Positions 7,786-15,581 are shown, counted from the first letter of the stretch. The stretch: DNA of 30,620 nt from CAZWRV01 sp964636325 (GCA_964636325.1 CAZWRV010000081.1:1-30620); one strand, 5' to 3'. A program made the numbers and translations. The notes: a model not told the origin generated them from the letters alone.

Positions 7786-8601
7786 ATGCTCCAAACCATT
7801 TACATCCTGGCCATCGCTGCGGCGGCGGCTTACCTGGCCCTCTGCCTGCTGCTTTACATATTGCAGGCAGGCCTCATCTACTTCCCTTCCAGTGAAATCG
7901 AAGCCTGTCCCGCGGACATCGGCCTGCAGTTCGAAGACGTTTTTCTTGAGGCTGCGGACGGAACCAGGATCAGCGCCTGGCATGTCCCCTCCCCCGATGC
8001 ACAGTTCACCATCCTCATGTGCCACGGCAACGGAGGCAACATCTCCCACAGGCTGGAAATCATCAAGCTGCTGCATGCCATCACTCTCAACGTCTTCATA
8101 TTCGACTACCGCGGATACGGCAGAAGCGGTGGCAGGCCTTCCGAGCATGGAACTTATCTCGACGCCGAAGCCGCATACCGATGGCTCCTGCATCAGAAGA
8201 AAATTCCCGAAAACAGAATCATCGTCTCTGGCCATTCCCTGGGAGGCGCGATAGCTGCGAATCTCGCAGCGAAGACTTCCCCCGCCGCATGCGTAATCGA
8301 GGCCGCATTCACCAGCATACCCGAAATGGCAAGACGGCATTATCCAGTCTTCCCCACAGCCCTCCTCTGCAGATTCAAATACGACACGCTGGCAGCAGTA
8401 AAAAACATCAGATGCCCCGTCCTAGTAATCTGCAGCAGGGAGGACGAAATAGTCCCGTTCGAACACGGAATCAGAATCTTCAATGCGGCACGCGATCCTA
8501 AAAAACTCGTCGAACTGCGAGGTTCGCACAACTCCATGATCTTCGAATCGGAAGATGATTATGCCGCCGCACTACGCTCAATCATCAAGCATCTTCCTTA
8601 A
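7786..8601 (+). CDS. Membrane-anchored alpha/beta hydrolase (Bem46/ABHD13-like)
   Basis: This 271-residue serine hydrolase begins with one long hydrophobic segment (about residues 3-29), probably an uncleaved inner-membrane anchor. The order of motifs is that of the Bem46-like alpha/beta hydrolases: CHGNGGN (oxyanion region), FDYRGYGRSGG, nucleophile elbow GHSLGG with Ser151, acid Asp220 in SREDEIVP, and base His248 in GSHNS. The substrate is unknown; family members are called esterases, thioesterases or peptidases without firm assignments. GGGAGG lies about 10 bases before the ATG. It follows the phosphorylase by 63 bases in the same direction and may be co-transcribed, though no functional link is evident. 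Confidence 0.88.
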   Translation: MLQTIYILAIAAAAAYLALCLLLYILQAGLIYFPSSEIEACPADIGLQFEDVFLEAADGTRISAWHVPSPDAQFTILMCHGNGGNISHRLEIIKLLHAITLNVFIFDYRGYGRSGGRPSEHGTYLDAEAAYRWLLHQKKIPENRIIVSGHSLGGAIAANLAAKTSPAACVIEAAFTSIPEMARRHYPVFPTALLCRFKYDTLAAVKNIRCPVLVICSREDEIVPFEHGIRIFNAARDPKKLVELRGSHNSMIFESEDDYAAALRSIIKHLP

Positions 8602-8730
8602 ATCCTTAGCCTTCCCCTTGATTTTTCTCAGAAAACGCGCTAAGATTCGGAATGATAAACGTTCTTAATAATATAGATGGAAATTTATTGAAGATTTTGT
8701 TAATTTAACCATAAATTCAAGGAGGTAGAA

Positions 8731-11700
8731 ATGAACGTCTGGTCGCTCCTCAAGAGTGTATCGGGAAACTCGAAAATCGCCAAGCTTTTCATCCTTGCGA
8801 TGATCTGCACGGCCGCCGCAGTCGCTTTCGGACAGGAAAAGCTTGCGTTCTCCCCGGAAGACACGCTCGACGACATCCGGACGAAGATCGAATACAACGG
8901 CTACGACTTCACGGTCGACCACAACTGGGTCTACGACCTGCCTGCGGAAAAGAAGGCCGAAATGTTCAGGCCGCGCATAGCTCCTCCGCCTGAAAAGAGG
9001 GTCATCATCCCCCACACGGACGAACTGCTCGCCGTCTCCAAGAACTCCAAGGCTGCGGCCGCCAAGTTCGACTGGCGCAGCTACAACGGCCACAGCTACA
9101 TCGGCGCGGTCAGGAACCAGGGCAACCTGGGCTCATGCTATTCCTTCGGCGCATGTGCAGCAGCTGAATCCACCTACAACTTCAAGAATGGCCTCTATGA
9201 CTCGAACTGTGTTGATTTCGCGGAAATGTATATCGTCTGGACATTGAGTTCCGCAGCCGTCTATGGAGCACATTTCGGCGGCGGCGGCGGCGCAGACTAC
9301 GACTACTATGAACTCTACGGCCTCACGGCCGGCGGGCCACCGGAAGGTGCAGTCGGATTCGAAGGCGTCTGCTACGAGGCGAACTTCCCTTACAGCGACA
9401 GCTCCACTTCGCCCGGCCAGGCCGCCATCGATGCATCAAAGAGCTACCCTAGGGTCCAGTTCGAGAAATGGTATAGGTGCTATCCAAGTAACTATGCCGA
9501 CACAACCGCGGCCATAAAGACCGCAATCTCCACATACGGCTGCGTCGACGCAGCGGTCTACGTCAGCAACGCCTTCCAGTCCTATTCTGGCGGAGTCTAC
9601 GAGGACACCAACACCCAGCCCAGCACCAACCCCTATTACTACACCACCACCAACCATGCGATCTCGCTGGTCGGATGGGACGACGATCCCAACGGCGACG
9701 GCAACACCAGCGACGGCTGCTGGATACTCCGCAACTCATGGGGCACAGGCTGGGGCGAAAACGGCTACATGAGGATAAAATACTTCTGCGCAGCGGTCAA
9801 TACTGCGGCCGCATACCTGGAGGCACAGGGCGGAGGGGGCGGCGGCAGCTACTCCATATCCGGCACAATCACCCTCGCACAGGGCGCCCCAGACACCGAT
9901 GACGCCGCCGAAGATATGACCGCCCTGAAAAAATTGAAATACACGGCCAAGGCCGGCAAAGGTGTCAAGGCGTCCGCCCAGGAGCTCGGAGTCCCTCTCA
10001 TGGAGATGATCGCCGATCCAAACGTCAATACGTTCAAAGTCCTGCCTCCACCGCAGATGGCCGACGGCAAGCAGTATAAGAAAGCTACCGTCAACATCAC
10101 ATATCTCGGCCCCGGCGAAGGCCTCTACGGCGACAACGCCGTAGACTGGCCGAACGAAGCCAAGAACGCTTTCACATACGCCGCCAACATCTGGGGCAAC
10201 CTCCTCCAGTCATCCGTTCCAATCACCATCAAGGCCTGCTGGGTGGACAATCTGCCCCAGGGCGTCCTCGGCCACGGCGGACCGCTCAACTTCTTCAGGG
10301 ATTTCGCAAACGCCCCCAAGTCAGAAACTTTCTACCATGTCGCCCTGGCAAACTCCCTCGCCGGCCAGGATCTTGACCCTAACGACGCAGACATCTACAT
10401 CGGCTACAGCAGCACCTTTTCCTGGTATTATGGAACCGACGGCAACTGCCCGAACAACCAGATGGACCTGGTAACGGTCGCGGCGCACGAAATCGCGCAC
10501 GGCCTCGGTTTCTCCGGGTCAATGAGAGTAGCATCCGGAGTGGGAACCTGGGGATTCGGCCAGGGCTATGAATTTCCGGCGGCCTACGACACTTTCGCGG
10601 TCAACGGCAGCAACCAGTCCCTCGTCTCCGGATTCCCGAACAATTCCGCCGCGCTCGCCTCACAGCTCACCAGCGACAATGTCTTCTTCAACGGCGCAAA
10701 CGCCAAGGCTGCGAACAGCGGACAAAACGTGAAGCTCTACGCGCCTTCGTCCTGGGCCCAAGGCTCCAGCTTCTCGCACCTCGACGAAATATTCAACAAC
10801 ACACCGGACGCCTTGATGACTTATTCCGCCGGCCCCGGCGAGGTCCTGCATTCCGCCGGCCCAGTCACCATCGGCCTCATGAAGGATCTCGGATGGGTAC
10901 CTTCCGGCGGGGGCGGAGGAGGAAGCGGACTTGCAGGAGTCCTCGTTTCCGACGGAACAAGGACGGCTACAACCGACAACGACGGGAAATTCACCATCAC
11001 CGGTGTCCCGGCGGGAACTTATACCGTGACTCCAGTCAAGAGCGGATACACTTTCAACCCTCCAATCCGGTCGGTTACAGTAAACGGAAACGTCACCAGC
11101 TGCGACTTCATCGCATCGCAGGGCGGCGGAGGAGCCATCATTATAGTTACGTCTCCCACGTCAGGCGCCTCTTACAACGTCGGCGACACCGTCCCGATCA
11201 CCTGGACTTCCAGCGGCGTCACGGGCGATGTGTATATCACCGTAATGCTGAACGGGAATCCCGCTTCCAATCCCACGCAGACCGCCAACGACGGCTCCTT
11301 CAACTGGGACACCACCGGCTGGACAGGCCCATCGTCAAACCTGTACCAGATCAAGATCGCCAACCAAAACGAGACCGTCGTCGGCCAGAGCCCCACATTC
11401 ACACTTAACGACGGAGGAGGCGGTGGCGCCTCCATAAATGTCACATCCCCACTTTCAGGGGCCTCATACAACATCGGCGCCACCGTCCCGATCAGATGGA
11501 CATCCAGCGGGATCACCGGCAACGTCAACCTGACCGTCTTTGAAAACGACGAGGCCATTTCCAACACCATCTCGGTATCCAACAACGGCTCCTACGACTG
11601 GAACACCGCCGGATGGACAGGCCCGTCGTCAGACTCATATCAGATCAGAGTCGCCAGCCAGGACGATTCTGTATACGGAATGAGCCCATATTTCTCCCTC

Positions 11701-12276
11701 ACCGGCGGGGGCGGAGGCGGCGGAGACTTCAATGTAACCGTCGGCTCCACGTTCGTCATCCCATACGGAGAGGAATTCGATAAGAAGCCCACCGTATATG
11801 CCACCGGCGGAGCCCTCGGCACCAAGAAGAAGTCCGTCAAGGTCACCAATCAATTCCCCAACGCCGAGGTCGAGTGCCTATGGACGGCAAAATGCGCCGC
11901 CGGCACATATGAACTATGGGTGAAGGGCAAGGTCGGAGGCGAAAAGGTCGAAGAGGCTGTCGGCACCGTCACTGTCATGCCCCCGGAAATCACCGGCGCT
12001 GACGGATTCGATCCCGAAGCCTGCGGTGAAATCGTAGAAGTCACCGGAAACTATTTCAGCACAAAGCCAAAAGTCTACATAACATATAATAAAGACACAG
12101 GCTGCGGGCCCAAAGGCTGCAAGAAGTCGTGCAAAATAGATGCTTGGGAATTCAATACGGACACAGGCGAGAGCGCGCTTAACTTCATAATTCCGAAATT
12201 TAAGAACGACGGCTCGGAGAGCGACTTCGAACTACTCATAAAGACTGGAACCGGCGAGGGCACGCACGGCCTTTAA
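8731..12276 (+). CDS. Secreted two-protease fusion: papain-like (C1A) domain plus HEXXH metalloprotease domain
   Basis: This is an 1181-residue exported protein with two apparent protease modules. An ideal SD (AAGGAGGT) precedes the ATG. The signal peptide (about 1-34) likely ends AFG before QEK. Residues ~112-362 are a papain-family C1A domain with all expected residues: oxyanion Q130 and Cys136 in NQGNLGSCYSFG, His309 in NHAISLVGW, Asn335 in RNSWGTGWGENGYM. After a glycine run (367-372), residues ~445-722 hold a zincin-like domain with HEIAHGLGF (H586, E587, H590) and a possible Met-turn ALMTYSAG. Then come a carboxypeptidase-regulatory-like fold (~733-796), two similar Ig-like repeats (~803-892 and ~901-991, each with VTSP..SGASYN and W-TSSG), and a Cys-rich IPT/TIG-like tail. 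Modules are divided by runs of 4-7 glycines. No PEP-CTERM or other sorting tail is seen. Its role is probably extracellular protein degradation. Confidence 0.9.
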   Translation: MNVWSLLKSVSGNSKIAKLFILAMICTAAAVAFGQEKLAFSPEDTLDDIRTKIEYNGYDFTVDHNWVYDLPAEKKAEMFRPRIAPPPEKRVIIPHTDELLAVSKNSKAAAAKFDWRSYNGHSYIGAVRNQGNLGSCYSFGACAAAESTYNFKNGLYDSNCVDFAEMYIVWTLSSAAVYGAHFGGGGGADYDYYELYGLTAGGPPEGAVGFEGVCYEANFPYSDSSTSPGQAAIDASKSYPRVQFEKWYRCYPSNYADTTAAIKTAISTYGCVDAAVYVSNAFQSYSGGVYEDTNTQPSTNPYYYTTTNHAISLVGWDDDPNGDGNTSDGCWILRNSWGTGWGENGYMRIKYFCAAVNTAAAYLEAQGGGGGGSYSISGTITLAQGAPDTDDAAEDMTALKKLKYTAKAGKGVKASAQELGVPLMEMIADPNVNTFKVLPPPQMADGKQYKKATVNITYLGPGEGLYGDNAVDWPNEAKNAFTYAANIWGNLLQSSVPITIKACWVDNLPQGVLGHGGPLNFFRDFANAPKSETFYHVALANSLAGQDLDPNDADIYIGYSSTFSWYYGTDGNCPNNQMDLVTVAAHEIAHGLGFSGSMRVASGVGTWGFGQGYEFPAAYDTFAVNGSNQSLVSGFPNNSAALASQLTSDNVFFNGANAKAANSGQNVKLYAPSSWAQGSSFSHLDEIFNNTPDALMTYSAGPGEVLHSAGPVTIGLMKDLGWVPSGGGGGGSGLAGVLVSDGTRTATTDNDGKFTITGVPAGTYTVTPVKSGYTFNPPIRSVTVNGNVTSCDFIASQGGGGAIIIVTSPTSGASYNVGDTVPITWTSSGVTGDVYITVMLNGNPASNPTQTANDGSFNWDTTGWTGPSSNLYQIKIANQNETVVGQSPTFTLNDGGGGGASINVTSPLSGASYNIGATVPIRWTSSGITGNVNLTVFENDEAISNTISVSNNGSYDWNTAGWTGPSSDSYQIRVASQDDSVYGMSPYFSLTGGGGGGGDFNVTVGSTFVIPYGEEFDKKPTVYATGGALGTKKKSVKVTNQFPNAEVECLWTAKCAAGTYELWVKGKVGGEKVEEAVGTVTVMPPEITGADGFDPEACGEIVEVTGNYFSTKPKVYITYNKDTGCGPKGCKKSCKIDAWEFNTDTGESALNFIIPKFKNDGSESDFELLIKTGTGEGTHGL

Positions 12277-12294
12277 AACATCCGCTTGCACCCT

Positions 12295-12330
12295 GAGGCG
12301 TTTCCTTAACCGGAAACGCCTCTTTTTTTT
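12295..12330 (+). terminator. Rho-independent terminator of the protease gene
   Basis: A perfect 11-bp stem, GAGGCGTTTCC/GGAAACGCCTC, with a 6-base loop is followed by eight T residues. It begins 18 bases after the protease stop codon. Confidence 0.95.
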
Positions 12331-12337
12331 CCGACAT

Positions 12338-12369
12338 CCCCCCCTGGGAACGCCAAGCCCCAGCTTGGC
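12338..12369 (-). repeat. GCCAAG..CTTGGC hairpin repeat, copy 1
   Basis: The reverse complement, GCCAAGCTGGGGCTTGGC then GTTCCCAGGGG, matches 18661-18690 with only two substitutions in the hairpin stem. The stem GCCAAG/CTTGGC has a 6-base loop. The two copies are in opposite orientation. Confidence 0.75.
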
Positions 12370-12378
12370 ATCTATCTT

Positions 12379-12461
12379 CAGATTTCCTGTTATGTTGTGT
12401 TCAACATAACAGGAAATTTGAGTTTGGATTTTACATAACAGGAAATTTGAGTTTGGATTTT
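12379..12461. repeat. 19-bp hairpin joined to a 29-bp tandem duplication
   Basis: A long stem (12379-12397 with 12402-12420, loop TGTT, one G-T pair) contains ATTTCCTGTTATGTTG and its complement. Its right arm is the start of a 29-bp unit present twice without a gap (12404-12432 and 12433-12461): ACATAACAGGAAATTTG followed by AGTTTGGATTTT. The left arm begins TTCAGATTTCC, the arm sequence shared with the family at 3476 and 15421. Confidence 0.85.
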
Positions 12462-12531
12462 TAATAAGTCACCGTAAGATATCTGAGTCCGAAAGATTCC
12501 AGATAAGACCACACCGTTCACGAATAACAAA

Positions 12532-12645
12532 TGAGCCAATTTCAAAACTCCGAAAACGGCTCAGCATGGCTTCGCCCTCCATCCGCCTAGGCGGAGAAAT
12601 TGTGGAGGGTTGAGCCGAGCTCAACCACATTTTGAAATTGGCTCA
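12532..12645. mobile_element. MITE-like element with 16-bp terminal inverted repeats
   Basis: Perfect 16-bp termini, TGAGCCAATTTCAAAA and its reverse complement, enclose 114 bases. The interior is strongly palindromic: CCGCCTAGGCGG, CCCTCC..GGAGGG and GGTTGAGC..GCTCAACC. The last of these belongs to the GGAGGG hairpin family also found near 13981 and 18557. There is no ORF. I see no clear target-site duplication, so it may be a non-mobile structured repeat and not a true MITE. Confidence 0.6.
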
Positions 12646-12681
12646 AATAATTGATAATTGTTAATTGTTGACTGACTACCC

Positions 12682-13920
12682 ATGTCCCCCAACACCCGTA
12701 ACATAATCTCGATGATGGTCTGCGAATCCTTCTGGGGATTCCAGCAGAACCTCATACTGCCAGCCACCGTCCTGACGCTCCTCCTGCACAATTACGGCGC
12801 CAGCAACAGGACTATCGGTTTCATTCCCGCGATCGAGATGGGCCTCATCACCATGCCGCAGATACTCGGGACATTCCTTTTCAGAGACCATTCCACGCGC
12901 AAGAGAAACCTGATCCTGTGGCATTTCGTCTTCGTGATACCATTCCTCTTCCTCATGGGACTCCTGATCATCTTCGCCGGGAGACTCGGCCCGGGCCCGA
13001 CCGTCTTCTGGCTGCTGACCCTGTTCTCTTTCTACATTCTTTCGATGGGCATAATCATCAGCGTCTGGATGAACTGGCTGGCCGACATCTTCGAAAAATC
13101 CGTCCGAGGAAGGGCTCTCGGGATATGCTTCGGAGTCTCATCCCTGACCGGCGCCGCAGGCGCGCTAATCTCCGGCCATCTCGTCCGGAACTTCAACGGC
13201 GGCACGGCAGGATTCGGCGCGCTCTACATAGCCGCAGGAATTATCGCATGCTTCTCAATGGCGTCGGTCTGCTTCGTCAAGGAATCGTATCCGGAAAAGA
13301 TTCCACAGCATGCCCCTGAAAAGATGCTCTCCAAGTTCATGGAAAGCCTGCGGGACGCCAACTTCAGGGCCTTCCTCGTCGGACGCACTCTCCTCACCGG
13401 CGGCCTCTGCGCCATGCCCTTCATCGCGGTGCACTACTCGTCCAAGGACGGCGGCGCCCTGCCGGACCACCTCATCGTCTCATGCGGCGCCGCGCAGACA
13501 CTCTCCGCCGCGGTCTCGCACATCATTCTCGGCCACATTGGCGACAGGATCGGCCACAAATTCGGAATCATGGCTGGCGGCCTCTTGCAGACAATCGCTC
13601 TCGTCTCTATGATGACCGGCGGCACCGGGGCGGCCTTCTGCATACTCACCTACGCCGCAAGCGGCGTCATACTCGCCGCCACATGGAGCTCGCATTCGAA
13701 CATCCTCTTCGAAACATGCCCGCACGAGGACCGCCTCGCTCACATAACCGGCGCGAATCTGATCGTCTCGGCAAGCCTCGTCCTCTTCCCCCTCGCCGCA
13801 GGGCTCATAGCAGAAAACTTCGGCCTCCAGCGACTCTTCCTCATCTCCCTGCTATTCTGCGTCGCCGCCTTCTCATACCTCGCATTAATGTTCAGGGATC
13901 CTAGGGAAAAACACCCCTGA
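12682..13920 (+). CDS. MFS transporter
   Basis: This 412-residue inner-membrane protein has about twelve hydrophobic segments and the major facilitator layout, with a charged central loop (KESYPEKIPQHAPEKMLSK) between two six-helix halves. The second half carries a loop signature, GHIGDRIGHKFG (Asp288), equivalent to the family GxxxDRxGxR motif between helices 8 and 9. The substrate is not predictable. There is no good SD before the ATG at 12682; the upstream DNA is an AT-rich stutter (TTGATAATTGTTAATTG). It stands alone, between a MITE-like element on the left and a hairpin repeat that starts at its stop codon on the right. Confidence 0.88.
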   Translation: MSPNTRNIISMMVCESFWGFQQNLILPATVLTLLLHNYGASNRTIGFIPAIEMGLITMPQILGTFLFRDHSTRKRNLILWHFVFVIPFLFLMGLLIIFAGRLGPGPTVFWLLTLFSFYILSMGIIISVWMNWLADIFEKSVRGRALGICFGVSSLTGAAGALISGHLVRNFNGGTAGFGALYIAAGIIACFSMASVCFVKESYPEKIPQHAPEKMLSKFMESLRDANFRAFLVGRTLLTGGLCAMPFIAVHYSSKDGGALPDHLIVSCGAAQTLSAAVSHIILGHIGDRIGHKFGIMAGGLLQTIALVSMMTGGTGAAFCILTYAASGVILAATWSSHSNILFETCPHEDRLAHITGANLIVSASLVLFPLAAGLIAENFGLQRLFLISLLFCVAAFSYLALMFRDPREKHP

Positions 13921-14030
13921 CGCTCCTCTGAAACTTGAAAATCTTTGTCGCGAGCTTTGTCGCTATCTTTGTCGTCTGCTGGAGGGTCGAGCCAAGCTCA
14001 ACTGCGGCGGAGCTCGGCTCCGCCCTCCAT
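13921..14030 (+). repeat. Composite repeat, GGAGGG hairpin family, copy 2
   Basis: It begins immediately after the MFS stop codon with GCTCCTCTGAAACTTG, then ATCTTTGTCG and related repeats of TTTGTCG, then GGAGGGTCGAGCCAAGCTC and a hairpin closing in GCCCTCC (about 14022-14028). The same order appears at 18509-18606. The rest of the gap up to 14195 holds a stutter sequence (TTATTGGTTATACGTTATC, about 14094) and no gene. Confidence 0.7.
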
Positions 14031-14195
14031 CGAGTTCCTCATCGACATAACTGCGACCTTCGCAGGCTGACGCTCTTCTGTAAGCTCGTTTCCGTTATTG
14101 GTTATACGTTATCAGTTATTAGTGAACCAAATCCACGATCCAAACCTTCGCAGAGTATGGTTTCGCATTTATTCCAAATTTCATCCGTTTCCAGC

Positions 14196-14224
14196 TTGAC
14201 AAATGAATAATTGTGAGATATTAT
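14196..14224 (+). promoter_or_regulatory. Near-consensus sigma70 promoter
   Basis: TTGACA (14196-14201), exactly 17 bases, then TATTAT (14219-14224): 6 of 6 and 5 of 6 matches. Transcription would start near 14231, about 34 bases before the ATG of the small secreted protein. It is the strongest promoter-like sequence I noticed in the window. Confidence 0.8.
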
Positions 14225-14264
14225 TTTTAATGATCGAACATTGATTGCCAAAAGGAGAAAGACA

Positions 14265-14645
14265 ATGAAGAAGATACTTTTCCTGATGATCGGCGCCCTA
14301 GCTTTTTCAGCAGCAGCCTCCAAGAGCTCAAGGCTCACCCATGACGATACCGGCTACTGCGTGGACTCCCTGAAGGCCAATCACGCATATGTCCTCTGCC
14401 TCAACGGCTACACCGACCACGAGAGCAACAAGATACTGCTTACAATCGGCGAGTGCTGGGAGCGAACCGGCGAGGGATACATCGATTATGCCGTCGTATA
14501 TACCGATGAATACGGCAGGCTCAAGCCCACAATCAGCGATGACCTGCCCAGCGGCAGCTACAAGGTCAAGCTCCTCATAAAGGATCCCGCCAGCCAGTGG
14601 GAGGTCGTCTGGAACCAGGACGAGGTTCAGTTCAACGTAGATTAA
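14265..14645 (+). CDS. Small secreted protein of unknown function
   Basis: This 126-residue protein begins with a clear signal peptide (MKKILFLMIGALAFSAAA, cleavage near residues 18-20). The start at 14265 has AAAGGAG 8 bases upstream; an in-frame TTG at 14241 would add eight basic residues and has no SD. The mature part contains a Cys pair region (GYCVDSLKAN, YVLCLNGY), a later Cys in GECWERTGEGY, and a C-terminal half with a beta-rich pattern (SGSYKVKLLIKD, WEVVWNQDEVQFNVD). I do not recognise the family. A near-consensus promoter and a terminator isolate it as a single-gene unit, and it is probably well expressed. Confidence 0.85.
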   Translation: MKKILFLMIGALAFSAAASKSSRLTHDDTGYCVDSLKANHAYVLCLNGYTDHESNKILLTIGECWERTGEGYIDYAVVYTDEYGRLKPTISDDLPSGSYKVKLLIKDPASQWEVVWNQDEVQFNVD

Positions 14646-14675
14646 GGCACAACAGCCTTGTCTTCAGCATATTAT

Positions 14676-14708
14676 GCCCCGCGCGACGGCAAGTCGCTCG
14701 GGGCTTTT
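14676..14708 (+). terminator. Rho-independent terminator of the small secreted protein gene
   Basis: GCCCCG-C-GCGAC pairs with GTCGC-T-CGGGGC (one internal mismatch, loop GGCAA), followed by TTTT. It lies 30 bases past the stop codon. Confidence 0.85.
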
Positions 14709-14734
14709 CATTGTCGGCGGAGCAGGAAATCGGG

Positions 14735-14902
14735 AAATTCAGACATCCTGATCCGTGGAAGACAAAAATGCGGGGAAATACCGACTCCCGAGAGGTATTT
14801 CAGTTCAAATTTCCGGCGCACCCCAGCTTGAAAAGTAACATGGGCGTTTCCCAGTCGTTTTTCAGCTTTTCATAGCGGGGGGGACAGAAAATCTGAAATT
14901 CA
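14735..14902 (-). repeat. 167-bp element, copy A (inverted relative to copy B)
   Basis: About 168 bases that align along their length, with substitutions, to the reverse complement of 15415-15581. Shared blocks include CATCCTGATCCGTGGAA/CGTCCTGATCCGTGGAA, GGTATTTCAGTTCA, ATTTCCGGCGC, and CAGCTTTTCATAGCGGG/AAGCTTTTCATAGCGGG. Internal hairpins pair GAAATACC with GGTATTTC, and TTCAAATTTCC with the terminal AGAAAATCTGAA. The copy ends exactly on the stop codon of the TIGR04073-like gene (TCA at 14900-14902). Confidence 0.88.
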
Positions 14903-15298
14903 CTCCGTCCATTCCTGCCAGACGTACTCTGGCTCGACGGCAGGGCCGAAGTCCTCCTCGAAGGGGATGTAGAAGAAGACCGCGTCGAACGCGCCGTAGC
15001 ATGTGCGTACGACGGCCATGCAGGCACCCTTGGGGATCCCTATTTCGAGGGTGAACCAGGCACCCTCCTCCTGGGTTATGAGGGCGGCCTGCCGCGGTAT
15101 TTCAACCCAGCCGGTGGCCATGTTGACCAGCCCCCTGACGAACTGCATCCCCATCATTTCGGAATAGGACGCAGACTTCTTCCCTTCGGCCTTGCCGTCG
15201 TCGCCGCCGCCGCCGTCGTCGTCATCCTGCGACATCACGGCGGAAGCGCCAAGCGAAAATGCCATCGCCGACAAAACAAGTATCTTGATGAATCTCAT
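14900..15298 (-). CDS. TIGR04073-like exosortase-system-associated secreted protein
   Basis: This 132-residue protein starts at 15298, where GGAGGG lies 4 bases upstream; an in-frame ATG at 15382 has no SD. The signal peptide is MRFIKILVLSAMAFSLGASA. A very acidic glycine/aspartate linker (DDDDGGGGDDG) follows. The body reads FVRGLVNMATGWVEIPRQ, then hydrophobic stretches and VVRTCYGAFDAVFFYIPFEE, ending EPEYVWQEW. The 'RGL.N..TGW.E.P' and '.EPEYV' pattern matches what I remember of TIGR04073, a family found in genomes with exosortases; its function is unknown. No exosortase or PEP-CTERM protein is in this window. It lies between two inverted copies of a 167-bp repeat. Confidence 0.75.
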   Translation of the reverse strand: MRFIKILVLSAMAFSLGASAVMSQDDDDGGGGDDGKAEGKKSASYSEMMGMQFVRGLVNMATGWVEIPRQAALITQEEGAWFTLEIGIPKGACMAVVRTCYGAFDAVFFYIPFEEDFGPAVEPEYVWQEWTE

Positions 15299-15414
15299 TT
15301 TCCCTCCGGAAGTTCTCATGTTCAAAGCCGTAGTTGTTGAACAATTGAAAGTAAAAATAGCCTGCCTGACTGCTATTTTCAAAAAAAACCCGCGCTTTGA
15401 CGCGATTTGGTTCC

Positions 15415-15581
15415 ACCAAATTCAGATTTCCTGACCCGCCCGCTATGAAAAGCTTAAAAACGCTTGGGAAATGCCCATCTGGCTTTTCAGGCCGGGGCGC
15501 CGGAAATCTGAACTGAAATACCTTCCGGGGGGCGGTATTTCACCACATCTTTATTTTCCACGGATCAGGACGTCTGAAATT
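15415..15581 (+). repeat. 167-bp element, copy B
   Basis: Inverted partner of 14735-14902. Arms TTCAGATTTCC (15421-15431) and GGAAATCTGAA (15502-15512) form one hairpin, and TGAAATACC (15514-15522) with GGTATTTCA another. It ends on the stop codon of the truncated gene at 15581-15583. The interval between the two copies (14903-15414) carries the TIGR04073-like gene and its leader, which includes an 8-bp hairpin AAAATAGC/GCTATTTT at 15354-15379. Confidence 0.88.

Noticed and set aside
7441..8340. 299-codon minus-strand frame opposite the hydrolase and the end of glgP
   Set aside because: It spans two real plus-strand genes and their gap, with no domain pattern.
8646..8716. Promoter for the two-protease gene
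   Set aside because: The region is AT-rich, but every -35/-10 pair I tried is poorly matched or too close to the SD; I could not choose one.
12404..12461. CRISPR-like 29-bp repeats
   Set aside because: The two copies are directly adjacent without a spacer.
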